Origin: Phycisphaerae bacterium
Lineage (GTDB): Bacteria; Planctomycetota; Phycisphaerae; Sedimentisphaerales; Anaerobacaceae
DNA length: 54,490 nucleotides
Assembly: GCA_012744475.1 (NCBI GenBank)
Contig: JAAYBV010000040.1
Coordinates: 1-54,490 of the forward strand
Direction: 5' to 3'
The notes under the pieces are model-generated. The model made no database searches. It was not told the origin of the DNA and saw only the letters and a program-made list of their open reading frames with translations. Numbering within the stretch: the first letter of the stretch is position 1; each line of letters starts with the position of its first letter. Made by a program: the position numbers and the translations under genes. Positions 41,662 to 49,807 of this stretch are shown in pieces.

Positions 41662-43221
41662 ATGCCTGACGACAAAGTCTTCATCTTCGACACGACGTTA
41701 CGTGACGGCGAACAATCGCCCGGTGCCTCGCTCTCGATCCCGCAGAAGCTCGAGATCGCCCAGCAACTGGCCGCCCTCGGGGTCGACATCATCGAGGCGG
41801 GCTTCCCGGTCTCCTCGCCGGCACAGTTCGAGGCGACGCGGCTCGTGGCAGAACAGGTGCAAGGTCCTGTCATTGCAGGACTTGCGCGAGCAAAGGACGT
41901 GGACATCGAAGCCGCGGGCAAGGCCGTCGCACCGGCCAAGAGGAGGCGCATCCACACCTTCATCGCGACTTCGCCGATCCACATGAAGCACAAGCTCAAC
42001 AAGAAGCCCGACGAGGTGGTGAAGATGGCGGTGGCTGCGATCCAGTGCGCCCGGCAGTTCGTCGATGACGTGGAATTCTCGCCGGAGGACGCTGGACGCA
42101 GCGAAGTCCCCTTCCTCATCGAGATCCTGGCCGCCGTGATCGAAGCCGGCGCCACCACGTTGAACATCCCGGACACCGTCGGCTACATGCTGCCGTACGA
42201 ATACGGCCAGCTCATCGCCCAGCTCAAGAGCAAGGTCCCGGGCATCGACAAGTGCGTCATCAGCACGCACTGTCACAACGACCTCGGTCTGGCGGTCGCC
42301 AATTCGCTGGCGGGCGTGCGCAGCGGGGCCCGGCAGGTCGAGGTCGCCGTCAACGGGCTCGGCGAGCGGGCCGGAAACGCCGCGCTCGAAGAAATCGTCA
42401 TGGCGATCCACACCCGCGCCAACTTCTTCGCCGACGGCAGTGCCAACGGGCTGAACACAAACATCAACACGAAGGAAATCTATCGCACCAGCCAGTTGGT
42501 GTCCCAATTGACCGGATTCGTGATCCAGCCCAACAAGGCCATCGTCGGCGCCAACGCGTTCGCGCACGAGTCGGGCATCCACGTGGACGGGATCCTCAAG
42601 GAGCGCAGCACCTATGAGATCATGACGCCGGAGACGATCGGGCTGGGCGGGTCGCGCATGGTGCTCGGACGTCACACCGGCCGGCACGGATTTGCCGACC
42701 GCTGTCGACAGCTTGGTTATAAGCTCACCAAGGAGGAGGTCGAACAGGCCTACGCGCGGTTCCTCGAAATCGCCGACAAGAAGAAGGAAGTGTTCGACGA
42801 GGACGTCGCCGCGATCATCAACGATGAGGTCCGCGTGGTGTCGCAGGTGTACGAGCTGAAATACCTGCACGTCGCGTGCGGCACCGGCACGTTGCCGACC
42901 GCCAGCGTGCGGATGAAGATCGCGGACCAGGAACGGCTGGCGGCCGCCTGCGGCGACGGCCCGGTCGATGCGGCGTACGAGGCGATCCGCGAGGCTACCG
43001 GCCTGTCGCCCAAGCTGGAGAACTATTCCATCCGCGCCGTCACGGGAGGCAAGGACGCGCTGGGCGAAGCGACGGTTCGGATCGTCGAGGCCGGACGGAC
43101 GTTCATCGGCCGCGGCGTCTCCACCGACATCATCGAAGCCAGCGCCAAGGCCTACGTCGACGCCATCAACCGGATGACCGCCGTCCAGCAGGCCAACGGC
43201 CAGGCGACGACAAACGCATAG
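41662..43221 (+). CDS. leuA: 2-isopropylmalate synthase
   Basis: Protein of 519 residues, the first committed enzyme of leucine synthesis: it joins acetyl-CoA and 2-oxoisovalerate. Signatures include F-D-T-T-L-R-D-G-E-Q-S-P-G at 9-21, H-C-H-N-D-L-G-L-A metal-binding histidines and N-G-L-G-E-R-A-G-N. The C-terminal LeuA regulatory domain (about 390-505) is present, so leucine feedback is expected. The length fits the family. GGAG lies 7 nt before the ATG at 41662. A leader peptide and stem-loop precede it. It is followed by leuC after 30 bp. Confidence 0.96.
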   Translation: MPDDKVFIFDTTLRDGEQSPGASLSIPQKLEIAQQLAALGVDIIEAGFPVSSPAQFEATRLVAEQVQGPVIAGLARAKDVDIEAAGKAVAPAKRRRIHTFIATSPIHMKHKLNKKPDEVVKMAVAAIQCARQFVDDVEFSPEDAGRSEVPFLIEILAAVIEAGATTLNIPDTVGYMLPYEYGQLIAQLKSKVPGIDKCVISTHCHNDLGLAVANSLAGVRSGARQVEVAVNGLGERAGNAALEEIVMAIHTRANFFADGSANGLNTNINTKEIYRTSQLVSQLTGFVIQPNKAIVGANAFAHESGIHVDGILKERSTYEIMTPETIGLGGSRMVLGRHTGRHGFADRCRQLGYKLTKEEVEQAYARFLEIADKKKEVFDEDVAAIINDEVRVVSQVYELKYLHVACGTGTLPTASVRMKIADQERLAAACGDGPVDAAYEAIREATGLSPKLENYSIRAVTGGKDALGEATVRIVEAGRTFIGRGVSTDIIEASAKAYVDAINRMTAVQQANGQATTNA

Positions 43222-43251
43222 CTTCAGCCGAAAGAAAAAGGAATCTACATC

Positions 43252-44514
43252 ATGGGAATGACGATAACGGAGAAGATCTTCGCGCGGGCCAGCGGACACA
43301 GGAAAGTGACGCCCGGGCAACTGGTGGATGCGAACATCGACGTGGTGATGTGTCACGATGTAACGACGCCTCCGGCGATCTCGATGCTGGTCGAGCGCGG
43401 CATCGACCGCGTGTTCGATCCGGAGAAGATCGTCGTGACGCCGGACCACTTCCAGCCGCCCAAGGACGTCAAGAGCGCCGAACTGCACAAGCGTCTGGAC
43501 GCGTGGGCGAAGCAGCACAAGATCAAGTACTACTACAAGCTGGGCCGGGCGGGCGTCTGCCACGCACTGCTGCCCGAGCAGGGACACATCCGCCCGGGCG
43601 AGGTGATTGTGGGCGGCGATTCGCACACGTGCACCTACGGCGCCCTGGCCGCCTTCAGCACCGGGATCGGCTCGACCGACCTGGCGGCCTCGATCGCAAC
43701 GGGCCGGCTCTGGTTCCGCGTGCCCGCGTCGATGAAATTCGTTTTGAACGGCTCGCTGCGGTCCGGCGTGTACAGCAAGGACGTGATCCTGACGGTGATC
43801 GCGCGGATCGGCACGGACGGCGCGCTCTACAAGGCGATGGAGTTCGTCGGGCCGGCGCTGGCCAAGATGTCGATGGAAGCGCGCATGACGATCACGAACA
43901 TGGCCATCGAGGCCGGGGCCAAGAACGGCATCATCGGGTTCGACGATGTCACGAAGGCCTATCTCGACGGGCGGTTGAAGGGCAAACAGGACTACACCGC
44001 CGTTGCCTCCGACGACGACGCGGACTATGCGGCGGTCGAGGAATTCGACTGCTCGGCGATCGAACCGATGGTGGCTCTGCCGCACCTACCCAGCGGCGGG
44101 GTTGCCATCGGGAACTGCGCCGGCATGGCCATGGACCAGGCGTACATCGGCAGTTGCACGAACGGTCGCATCGAAGACCTTCGGATCGCCGCCGGCGTCC
44201 TCAAGGGCAAGGAGGTGAAGATTCGGACGCTGGTCGTGCCGGCCACGCCGGTGATCTGGAAGCAGGCGGCGGACGAGGGGTTGTTCGACGTGTTCTACGA
44301 CGCCGGCTGTGTGATCTCGGCGCCGACCTGCGGCGCGTGTCTGGGCGGGTTCATGGGCGTACTGGCCGCCGGAGAGAAGTGCATCAGCACGACGAACCGC
44401 AACTTTGTCGGCCGGATGGGCAGTCCCAAGAGCGAGGTCTACCTCGCCAGCCCCGCCACCGTCGCCGCCAGCGCCGTCGAAGGCCGGCTCGCCGACCCAA
44501 GGAAGCACCTGTAG
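43252..44514 (+). CDS. leuC: 3-isopropylmalate dehydratase large subunit
   Basis: Protein of 420 residues of the aconitase superfamily, in the shorter form also found in archaea (LeuC/HacA type). It binds a 4Fe-4S cluster through cysteines in G-S-C-T-N-G-R and P-T-C-G-A-C-L-G-G. G-G-D-S-H-T-C-T-Y-G and the C-terminal T-T-N-R-N-F-V-G-R-M-G are also conserved. With LeuD it isomerises 2- to 3-isopropylmalate. AAGGA lies about 9 nt before the ATG. The S23 element begins at the base after its stop codon and separates it from leuD by 556 bp. Confidence 0.95.
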   Translation: MGMTITEKIFARASGHRKVTPGQLVDANIDVVMCHDVTTPPAISMLVERGIDRVFDPEKIVVTPDHFQPPKDVKSAELHKRLDAWAKQHKIKYYYKLGRAGVCHALLPEQGHIRPGEVIVGGDSHTCTYGALAAFSTGIGSTDLAASIATGRLWFRVPASMKFVLNGSLRSGVYSKDVILTVIARIGTDGALYKAMEFVGPALAKMSMEARMTITNMAIEAGAKNGIIGFDDVTKAYLDGRLKGKQDYTAVASDDDADYAAVEEFDCSAIEPMVALPHLPSGGVAIGNCAGMAMDQAYIGSCTNGRIEDLRIAAGVLKGKEVKIRTLVVPATPVIWKQAADEGLFDVFYDAGCVISAPTCGACLGGFMGVLAAGEKCISTTNRNFVGRMGSPKSEVYLASPATVAASAVEGRLADPRKHL

Positions 44515-44992
44515 CAAAATACGAATATCGAAAACCGAAATCCGAGACAAGCTCGAATGACCAAGGCTCAAAACCCCAAACAGTACGATTTGGAAGACCG
44601 GACGCTTGCCTTTGCGCGCGCCGTCCGTGAATTCGTCAAGAGCCTGAAGCCAACGACCGCCAACATCGAGGACGGCAAACAGCTCGTCAGGGCGTCAGGT
44701 TCCGTCGGGGCGAACTATATTGAGGCGAACGAGGCTCTGGGTAAGAAGGATTTCCTGATGCGAATCAGGATCTGCAAGAAGGAATCCAAGGAGAGCCGGT
44801 ATTGGCTCAGACTCGTCGATACCTGCGATGACCGGAAACTGGATGCCCGAAGGGAAGACTTGATACAAGAGGCCACAGAGTTGATGAATATCTTCGGCTC
44901 AATCATCCGGAAGAGCGAATAGCGTTTGCGGATTCGATATTTGAGAATTCTGATTTGTCTCGGATTTCGATATTCGGATTTCGGATTTTGCG
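44515..44992. mobile_element. S23 (23S intervening-sequence type) element with inverted arms
   Basis: The left arm (44515-44560) and right arm (44941-44992, in reverse complement) share CAAAATxCGAA, TATCGAAA and CCGAGACAA, then GAAT. They enclose the S23 four-helix gene (44557-44922), whose start codon is at the end of the left arm. The element begins directly after the leuC stop and splits leuC from leuD. An ORF-less copy of the arms is at 13290-13440 and a lone arm at 19380-19420. Confidence 0.65.
44557..44922 (+). CDS. S23 / four-helix bundle protein
   Basis: Protein of 121 residues of the S23 family, first seen as the open reading frame of 23S rRNA intervening sequences. Features are D-L-E-D-R-T-L-A-F-A-R-A-V-R, V-R-A-S-G-S-V-G-A-N-Y-I-E-A-N-E-A, K-K-D-F-L-M-R-I-R-I-C-K-K-E-S-K-E-S and Y-W-L-R-L. 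Members form pentameric four-helix bundles; their function is unknown, with nucleic-acid binding suspected. It lies between leuC and leuD, flanked by inverted A/T-rich arms, and has no good ribosome site apart from the arm sequence. It has no evident link to leucine synthesis. Confidence 0.9.
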   Translation: MTKAQNPKQYDLEDRTLAFARAVREFVKSLKPTTANIEDGKQLVRASGSVGANYIEANEALGKKDFLMRIRICKKESKESRYWLRLVDTCDDRKLDARREDLIQEATELMNIFGSIIRKSE

Positions 44993-45070
44993 GACGCGTG
45001 ATTTTGATGTTTGCGATTTGATCTTTGATATCCATGCCATGGTGACTCGATCAGAAGTGAGGATAGAGGA

Positions 45071-45559
45071 ATGAGCAAGGCACATGTATACAAGCGGGAT
45101 CATATCAATACGGATGAGATCATTCCGGCGCGGTACCTGAATACGGACGCGGAGGCAGAGTTGGCGACACACTGTCTGGAGGATCTCGACGTGAACTTCG
45201 TCAAGAAGGTCCGGCCGGGTGACGTGGTGGTGGCTGGCGATGACTTCGGCTGCGGCTCCAGCCGCGAACACGCCGTCTGGGCGATTCGCGGCGCGAAGGT
45301 CCAGACGGTGATCGCGCGGTCGTTCGCGCGGATCTTCTACCGCAACGCGATCGACTGCGGATTCTACCTGATCGAATCGGCGGAGGCGGTAAACAAGATC
45401 ACCGACGGCGACGAGGTCGAGATCGACTACGACGCCGGCGTGATCCACGACAAGACCAACGGCCGCAAGATCAAGTTCCAGCCGCTGCCTGACTTCGCAC
45501 TGGAGATCATCGCCGCCGGCGGCCTGCTGAACAAGATCGCCGCTGAATTGAAAGGCTGA
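45071..45559 (+). CDS. leuD: 3-isopropylmalate dehydratase small subunit
   Basis: Protein of 162 residues, the swivel domain that completes the LeuCD isomerase. It has [29 protein letters not shown] and [10 protein letters not shown], all family signatures. The length fits the short archaeal-type LeuD that pairs with a 420-residue LeuC. The ATG at 45071 is preceded by a purine-rich GAGGATAGAGGA. A polygalacturonase gene follows after 5 bp. Confidence 0.95.
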   Translation: MSKAHVYKRDHINTDEIIPARYLNTDAEAELATHCLEDLDVNFVKKVRPGDVVVAGDDFGCGSSREHAVWAIRGAKVQTVIARSFARIFYRNAIDCGFYLIESAEAVNKITDGDEVEIDYDAGVIHDKTNGRKIKFQPLPDFALEIIAAGGLLNKIAAELKG

Positions 45560-45564
45560 GATCG

Positions 45565-47034
45565 ATGCCTTCGAGACTTGGACGATCCATGCGATGGACC
45601 GCGCTCGTCTTCGCAGCGCTGGCGCTGGGTCTTTGGGCCCCTGCGCGCGCCGCCGTGGTGACCTACCCAACGCCGGAAGGTGCGCCGCAGGCCTCGGATT
45701 TCCAGGTGAAGGTCGACGGCCAGGCGCAGTTCGTCCACGACTCGGCGATTGCGGCCTTCTGCACTTTCTCGTTCAGAGGAAAGGTGCGCGTTTCGGTGAC
45801 GCCTCAGAAGGAGTTCGCGAGGGTGGACATCCGGCCCAAAAGCCGCAACGTGAGCTTCACCGTCGAGGATGGAACGATCCATTTCGACCTGGAACGTCCG
45901 TGCCAACTGAGCATCGAGCTGGATGGGGACATCGAGCGGCCGCTGTTTCTGTTCGCCAATCCGCCCGAGAAGAAGACCCCGAAGCCGGACCACGAGCGGA
46001 TGCACTACTTCGGGCCGGGCAAGGTTTACGATGTCGGCGAGATCATCCTGACCAGCGGCGAAATGCTCTACATTGCCGGCGGCGCCGTGGTGCGCGGCCG
46101 CGTGCGGGCCGAGAACGCCAGGAATGTGCGTGTGGCCGGGTATGGTGTTCTGGACGGCACGCATCGCGACACCAAGACGCAGATGCTCAAGTTCTCCAGG
46201 TGCACCGGCGTCGAAGTGAGCGGCATCGTGATCCTCGGCAGTTACGGCTGGACCGTGGTGCCGATCCGGTCGGACAACGTAAAGATCGACAACGTCAAGA
46301 TCGTCGGCTGGCGTGATAACGACGACGGCGTCGATATCGTCGGTTGTCACAACCTGACGGTCTCCGATTCGTTCCTGCGAACGAAGGACGACTGTATTGC
46401 GGTCAAGGCCTCGCCGGCGTATTTCGAGGGCGGCGAGAGCGGCCTGCGCGACGTCCGGAAGGTCGCGGTCGTCAATTCCGTGCTGTGGAACGCCGAATGG
46501 GGCAACGCTATGGAGATCGGCTTCGAGCTCCAGACCGAGTCCGTTCGCGACATCGTGTTCAAGGATTGCGACATCATCCACGTCGAGCGCGGCGGCACCT
46601 TTACGATCCACAACGGGGACTGGGCCACCGTTGAGAACATCCGCTTCGAGGACATCCGCGTGGAGGACTCGCGCGATAAGCTGATCGAGTTTCGCATCGG
46701 CCTGTCGATCTACAGCGGAGATTGTCCCCAGGAATATCATCGGCAGAACCCGGATCGCAAGCGCAGCCCGCTCGGGCAGTGGATGTTCGTAACGGACGAC
46801 GAACTGAGCACGTACGCGGCCAGGCGAGGACGCATCCGCAACGTGCACTTCAAAGACATCGACGTGACCGCAGATAAGCCGCCCGTCTCGTTCCTGGTCG
46901 GCTACGACAACGACGAGCACAGCGTGCAGAACGTCACGATCGAGAACCTGCGCATCAACGGCGCGCTCGTCCGCAGTCCGAATGAAGGCCATTTCACCAT
47001 CGAACGCGCAAAGGGAATCCGCTTCGCCCCGTAA
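45565..47034 (+). CDS. GH28-like polygalacturonase / beta-helix glycosidase, secreted
   Basis: Protein of 489 residues. A signal peptide (about 1-29, ending A-P-A-R-A) precedes a beta domain (30-125) like that of GH49 or GH28-associated modules. A parallel beta-helix follows with the GH28 acid pair region D-N-D-D-G-V-D-I and S-F-L-R-T-K-D-D-C-I-A-V-K at about 252-277, where the catalytic aspartates lie. G-D-W-A-T-V-E-N-I-R-F-E shows typical helix coils. GH28 enzymes cut polygalacturonan or related pectic chains; GH49 acts on dextran-type glucans. It starts 5 bp after leuD, inside the leu gene run. Confidence 0.87.
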   Translation: MPSRLGRSMRWTALVFAALALGLWAPARAAVVTYPTPEGAPQASDFQVKVDGQAQFVHDSAIAAFCTFSFRGKVRVSVTPQKEFARVDIRPKSRNVSFTVEDGTIHFDLERPCQLSIELDGDIERPLFLFANPPEKKTPKPDHERMHYFGPGKVYDVGEIILTSGEMLYIAGGAVVRGRVRAENARNVRVAGYGVLDGTHRDTKTQMLKFSRCTGVEVSGIVILGSYGWTVVPIRSDNVKIDNVKIVGWRDNDDGVDIVGCHNLTVSDSFLRTKDDCIAVKASPAYFEGGESGLRDVRKVAVVNSVLWNAEWGNAMEIGFELQTESVRDIVFKDCDIIHVERGGTFTIHNGDWATVENIRFEDIRVEDSRDKLIEFRIGLSIYSGDCPQEYHRQNPDRKRSPLGQWMFVTDDELSTYAARRGRIRNVHFKDIDVTADKPPVSFLVGYDNDEHSVQNVTIENLRINGALVRSPNEGHFTIERAKGIRFAP

Positions 47035-47049
47035 GAGCGACAGGTGCCT

Positions 47050-48525
47050 ATGAACCGACGCGATTTTCTGAGAGCTCTGGGAACGGCCGCACTGTTGCCG
47101 GCCTGCGGCGTATCGCGCGCGCTGGCAGACAGCAGCGGGCCGCGAAGGCCGAACTTCGTGTTCCTTCTCGTCGACGATCTGGGCTGGACGGATTTGGGCT
47201 GCTATGGCAGCAAGTTCTACGAAACGCCAAACGTGGATCGGCTGGCGGCAACGGGGATACGCTTCACCAACGCCTACGCCGCCTGCCCGGTGTGTTCGCC
47301 GACGCGGGCCAGCATCATGACGGGCAAATATCCGGCCCGGCTTCGGACGACCGACTATTTCGGCGCGCCGCAGCCGGACACCGTACAGAAGCACTGGACG
47401 CGGAACAAGCCGCTCCTGCCCGCGCGCTATCGCGACCGGGTGCCGCTGGAGGAAGTGACTGTCGCCGAGGCCTTGAGGCAGCATGGGTATGCAACGTTGT
47501 TCGCGGGCAAGTGGCACCTGGGGCCGGAGGGATTCTGGCCGGAAGACCAGGGCTTCGACGTGAACAAGGGCGGACATGACCGGGGCGGACCTTACGGCGG
47601 CAAGCGATACTTCTCGCCGTACGGCAACCCGCGACTGCCCGATGGGCCCGACGGCGAGCACTTGCCCGACCGGCTGGCGACGGAGACGTGCAAGTTCATC
47701 GAGGAACATCGGGATGGGCCTTTCCTGGCGTACCTGGCGTTCTATTCGGTGCACACGCCCCTGATGGCCAGAGAGGACCTCAAGGCCAAGTACGAAGCGA
47801 AGGCCAGGACCGTGACGCACGATGGCCCGGCCTGGGGCAAGGAAGGCGACCGAGAGGTCCGGCTCGTGCAGGATCACGCGGTCTACGCGGGCATGGTCGA
47901 GGCGATGGACCAGGCCGTGGGCAAGGTGCTCGACGCGCTGGACCGGCTCGATCTGACGCAGAACACCGTCGTTTTCTTCATGTCTGACAACGGCGGGCTG
48001 GCGACCTCGGAGGGCCATCCAACGTGCAATCTGCCGCTGCGGGCGGGCAAAGGATGGCTATATGAGGGCGGGATTCGCGAACCGATGATCGTTCGCTGGC
48101 CCGCACAGGTCCGGGCGGGCAGCGTGTGCGAAGAGCCGGTGATCAGCACGGACTTCTATCCGACCATGCTGGAAATAGCGGGTCTGCCTGCGGCGCCGCA
48201 GCAGCACCTGGATGGTCGCAGCATGGTCGCCCTGCTGCGGCAGCAGGGCCCGCAGAAGGACCGCGCGTTGTACTGGCATTATCCACACTACGGCAACCAG
48301 GGCGGCTCGCCCGGCGGAGCAATCCGGCTGGGCGACTATAAGTTGATCGAGTTCTATGAGGATCATCGCGTGGAACTGTATAATCTGCGCGACGATCTCG
48401 GCGAAAAGAAGGACCTGTCCGGGGCAATGCCCGAGAAGGCCGCTGAGCTTCGCCGGATGCTGCACGAATGGCGCAACAAGGTCGGGGCGGCCATGCCCAC
48501 GCCAAACCCGAATCATGGAGTCTGA
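47050..48525 (+). CDS. Type I sulfatase, Tat-exported
   Basis: Protein of 491 residues. M-N-R-R-D-F-L-R is a twin-arginine signal. The catalytic motif C82-S-P-T-R86 is the site where Cys is converted to formylglycine. Metal ligands N-F-V-F-L-L-V-D-D-L-G, K-W-H-L-G and M-S-D-N-G-G are present. Sulfatases of this group strip sulfate from polysaccharides or glycans; the substrate is unknown, but the neighbouring GH28 gene suggests a sulfated pectin-like or algal glycan. AGGTG just before the ATG at 47050 decides the start over a GTG at 47044. leuB follows after 47 bp. Confidence 0.93.
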   Translation: MNRRDFLRALGTAALLPACGVSRALADSSGPRRPNFVFLLVDDLGWTDLGCYGSKFYETPNVDRLAATGIRFTNAYAACPVCSPTRASIMTGKYPARLRTTDYFGAPQPDTVQKHWTRNKPLLPARYRDRVPLEEVTVAEALRQHGYATLFAGKWHLGPEGFWPEDQGFDVNKGGHDRGGPYGGKRYFSPYGNPRLPDGPDGEHLPDRLATETCKFIEEHRDGPFLAYLAFYSVHTPLMAREDLKAKYEAKARTVTHDGPAWGKEGDREVRLVQDHAVYAGMVEAMDQAVGKVLDALDRLDLTQNTVVFFMSDNGGLATSEGHPTCNLPLRAGKGWLYEGGIREPMIVRWPAQVRAGSVCEEPVISTDFYPTMLEIAGLPAAPQQHLDGRSMVALLRQQGPQKDRALYWHYPHYGNQGGSPGGAIRLGDYKLIEFYEDHRVELYNLRDDLGEKKDLSGAMPEKAAELRRMLHEWRNKVGAAMPTPNPNHGV

Positions 48526-48572
48526 AATCCCATCGAAGTACGTTTGACATTGTGAAAGAAGGAGAACCGAAG

Positions 48573-49652
48573 GTGTACAAGATTGCAGTGATGCCCGGAG
48601 ACGGGACGGGGCCGGAAGTGACGGCCGAGGCCGTGAAGGTGCTGAAGACCGCCGCGACGAAGTTCGGCTTCCAGGTCGATCTGACCGAATTCGATTTCGG
48701 CGGCGAACGATACAAGCGAACGGGCGAGACGCTGCCCGACAGCGCCGTCGAGGAGTTGCGGAAGTTCGATGCGATCTTGCTGGGGGCCATCGGCCACCCG
48801 GACGTCGCGCCGGGCATCCTGGAGAAGGGCATTCTGCTGAAGGCCCGTTTCGCGTTGGACCAGTACATCAACCTGCGTCCGGTCCGGCTTTATCCGGGCG
48901 TGGAGTGCCCGCTGAAGAACAAGGGCCCCAACGAGATCGACTACGTGGTAGTCCGCGAGAACACCGGCGACGCGTACACGGGCACCGGCGGCTTCACGAT
49001 GAAGGGCACACCGCACGAGGTGGCCGTGCAGACGGCCGTCTACTCGCGTCATCAGGTCGATCGCTGCCTGCGGTACGCCTTCGAATATGCCCGCAAGCAC
49101 GGCAAGAAGGCCCGGGGCAAAGGCGACAAGAACACGCTGGCGCTGTGCGGCAAGACCAACGTGCTGACGTACATCTACGACCTGTGGGAGCGGGCCTTCC
49201 ATGAGATCGGCAAGGCCGAGTATCCTGACATCACGCGCGAGTACTATCACGTCGACGCGACGTGCATGTGGATGGTGAAGAACCCCGAGTGGTTCGACGT
49301 GATCGTCACGGGCAACCTGTTCGGCGACATCATCACCGACCTCGGCGCCATCACGCAGGGCGGCATGGGCATCGCTGCCGGCGGCAATATCAACCCGGAG
49401 GGCGTCAGCATGTTCGAGCCTATCGGCGGCAGCGCCCCGAAGTACACCGGCAAGGGCGTGATCAACCCGCTGGCCGCCATCTGCTCGGCGCAGATGATGC
49501 TGGCGACGCTGGGCCAAGAGAAGGCCGCCGACACCATCGAGAAGGCGGTGATGTACGTGACCGCGAACAAGCTCAAGAGCCTGGCCGCCGGGAAGATGGG
49601 CTACTCCACCAGCCAGGTCGGCGACCTCGTCGCCGAAAAGGTCGCCGGGTAG
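48573..49652 (+). CDS. leuB: 3-isopropylmalate dehydrogenase
   Basis: Protein of 359 residues of the isopropylmalate/isocitrate dehydrogenase family. V-M-P-G-D-G-T-G-P-E opens the fold, R-E-N-T-G-D-A-Y-T-G-T-G-G-F binds substrate, and D-V-I-V-T-G-N-L-F-G-D-I-I-T-D-L holds the metal-binding aspartates. It oxidises 3-isopropylmalate to 2-oxoisocaproate with NAD+. Since leuA, leuC and leuD are upstream, LeuB is the most likely role. The GTG at 48573 has AAGGAG 8 nt upstream. It is the last gene of the leu run; a large hairpin (49673-49752) follows the stop. Confidence 0.94.
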   Translation: MYKIAVMPGDGTGPEVTAEAVKVLKTAATKFGFQVDLTEFDFGGERYKRTGETLPDSAVEELRKFDAILLGAIGHPDVAPGILEKGILLKARFALDQYINLRPVRLYPGVECPLKNKGPNEIDYVVVRENTGDAYTGTGGFTMKGTPHEVAVQTAVYSRHQVDRCLRYAFEYARKHGKKARGKGDKNTLALCGKTNVLTYIYDLWERAFHEIGKAEYPDITREYYHVDATCMWMVKNPEWFDVIVTGNLFGDIITDLGAITQGGMGIAAGGNINPEGVSMFEPIGGSAPKYTGKGVINPLAAICSAQMMLATLGQEKAADTIEKAVMYVTANKLKSLAAGKMGYSTSQVGDLVAEKVAG

Positions 49653-49672
49653 CGACGCGAAAGGACTTGTTG

Positions 49673-49752
49673 CGGGCGGCAGTGTGTTTGCGGTCACGCC
49701 GGAAGGTGTGTCTCATGCCCTGAGGGACACCTCGCAAACAGGCTGCCGCCCG
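49673..49752 (+). terminator. Large stem-loop after leuB
   Basis: CGGGCGGCA (49673-49681) and TGTTTGCG (49685-49692) pair with TGCCGCCCG (49744-49752) and CGCAAACA (49733-49740), with an inner hairpin AGGTGT/ACACCT (49704-49732). There is no T-run after it, so it may slow polymerase, protect RNA 3' ends or be one more repeat module. Confidence 0.4.
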
Positions 49753-49807
49753 ATTGTTTGAAGGCCAACGGAACCTCACGGACGATCCGGTTCAAACGAG
49801 ACGAGCA

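Noticed and set aside
41698-44085. A 795-codon frame antisense to leuA and leuC
   Set aside because: Both sense genes are certain. The antisense product is a His/Arg/Asp-rich shadow with no motif.
45427-48018. An 863-codon open frame antisense to leuD, GH28 and sulfatase
   Set aside because: It mirrors three well-supported genes, has no recognisable domain, and is the expected shadow of high-GC codon bias.
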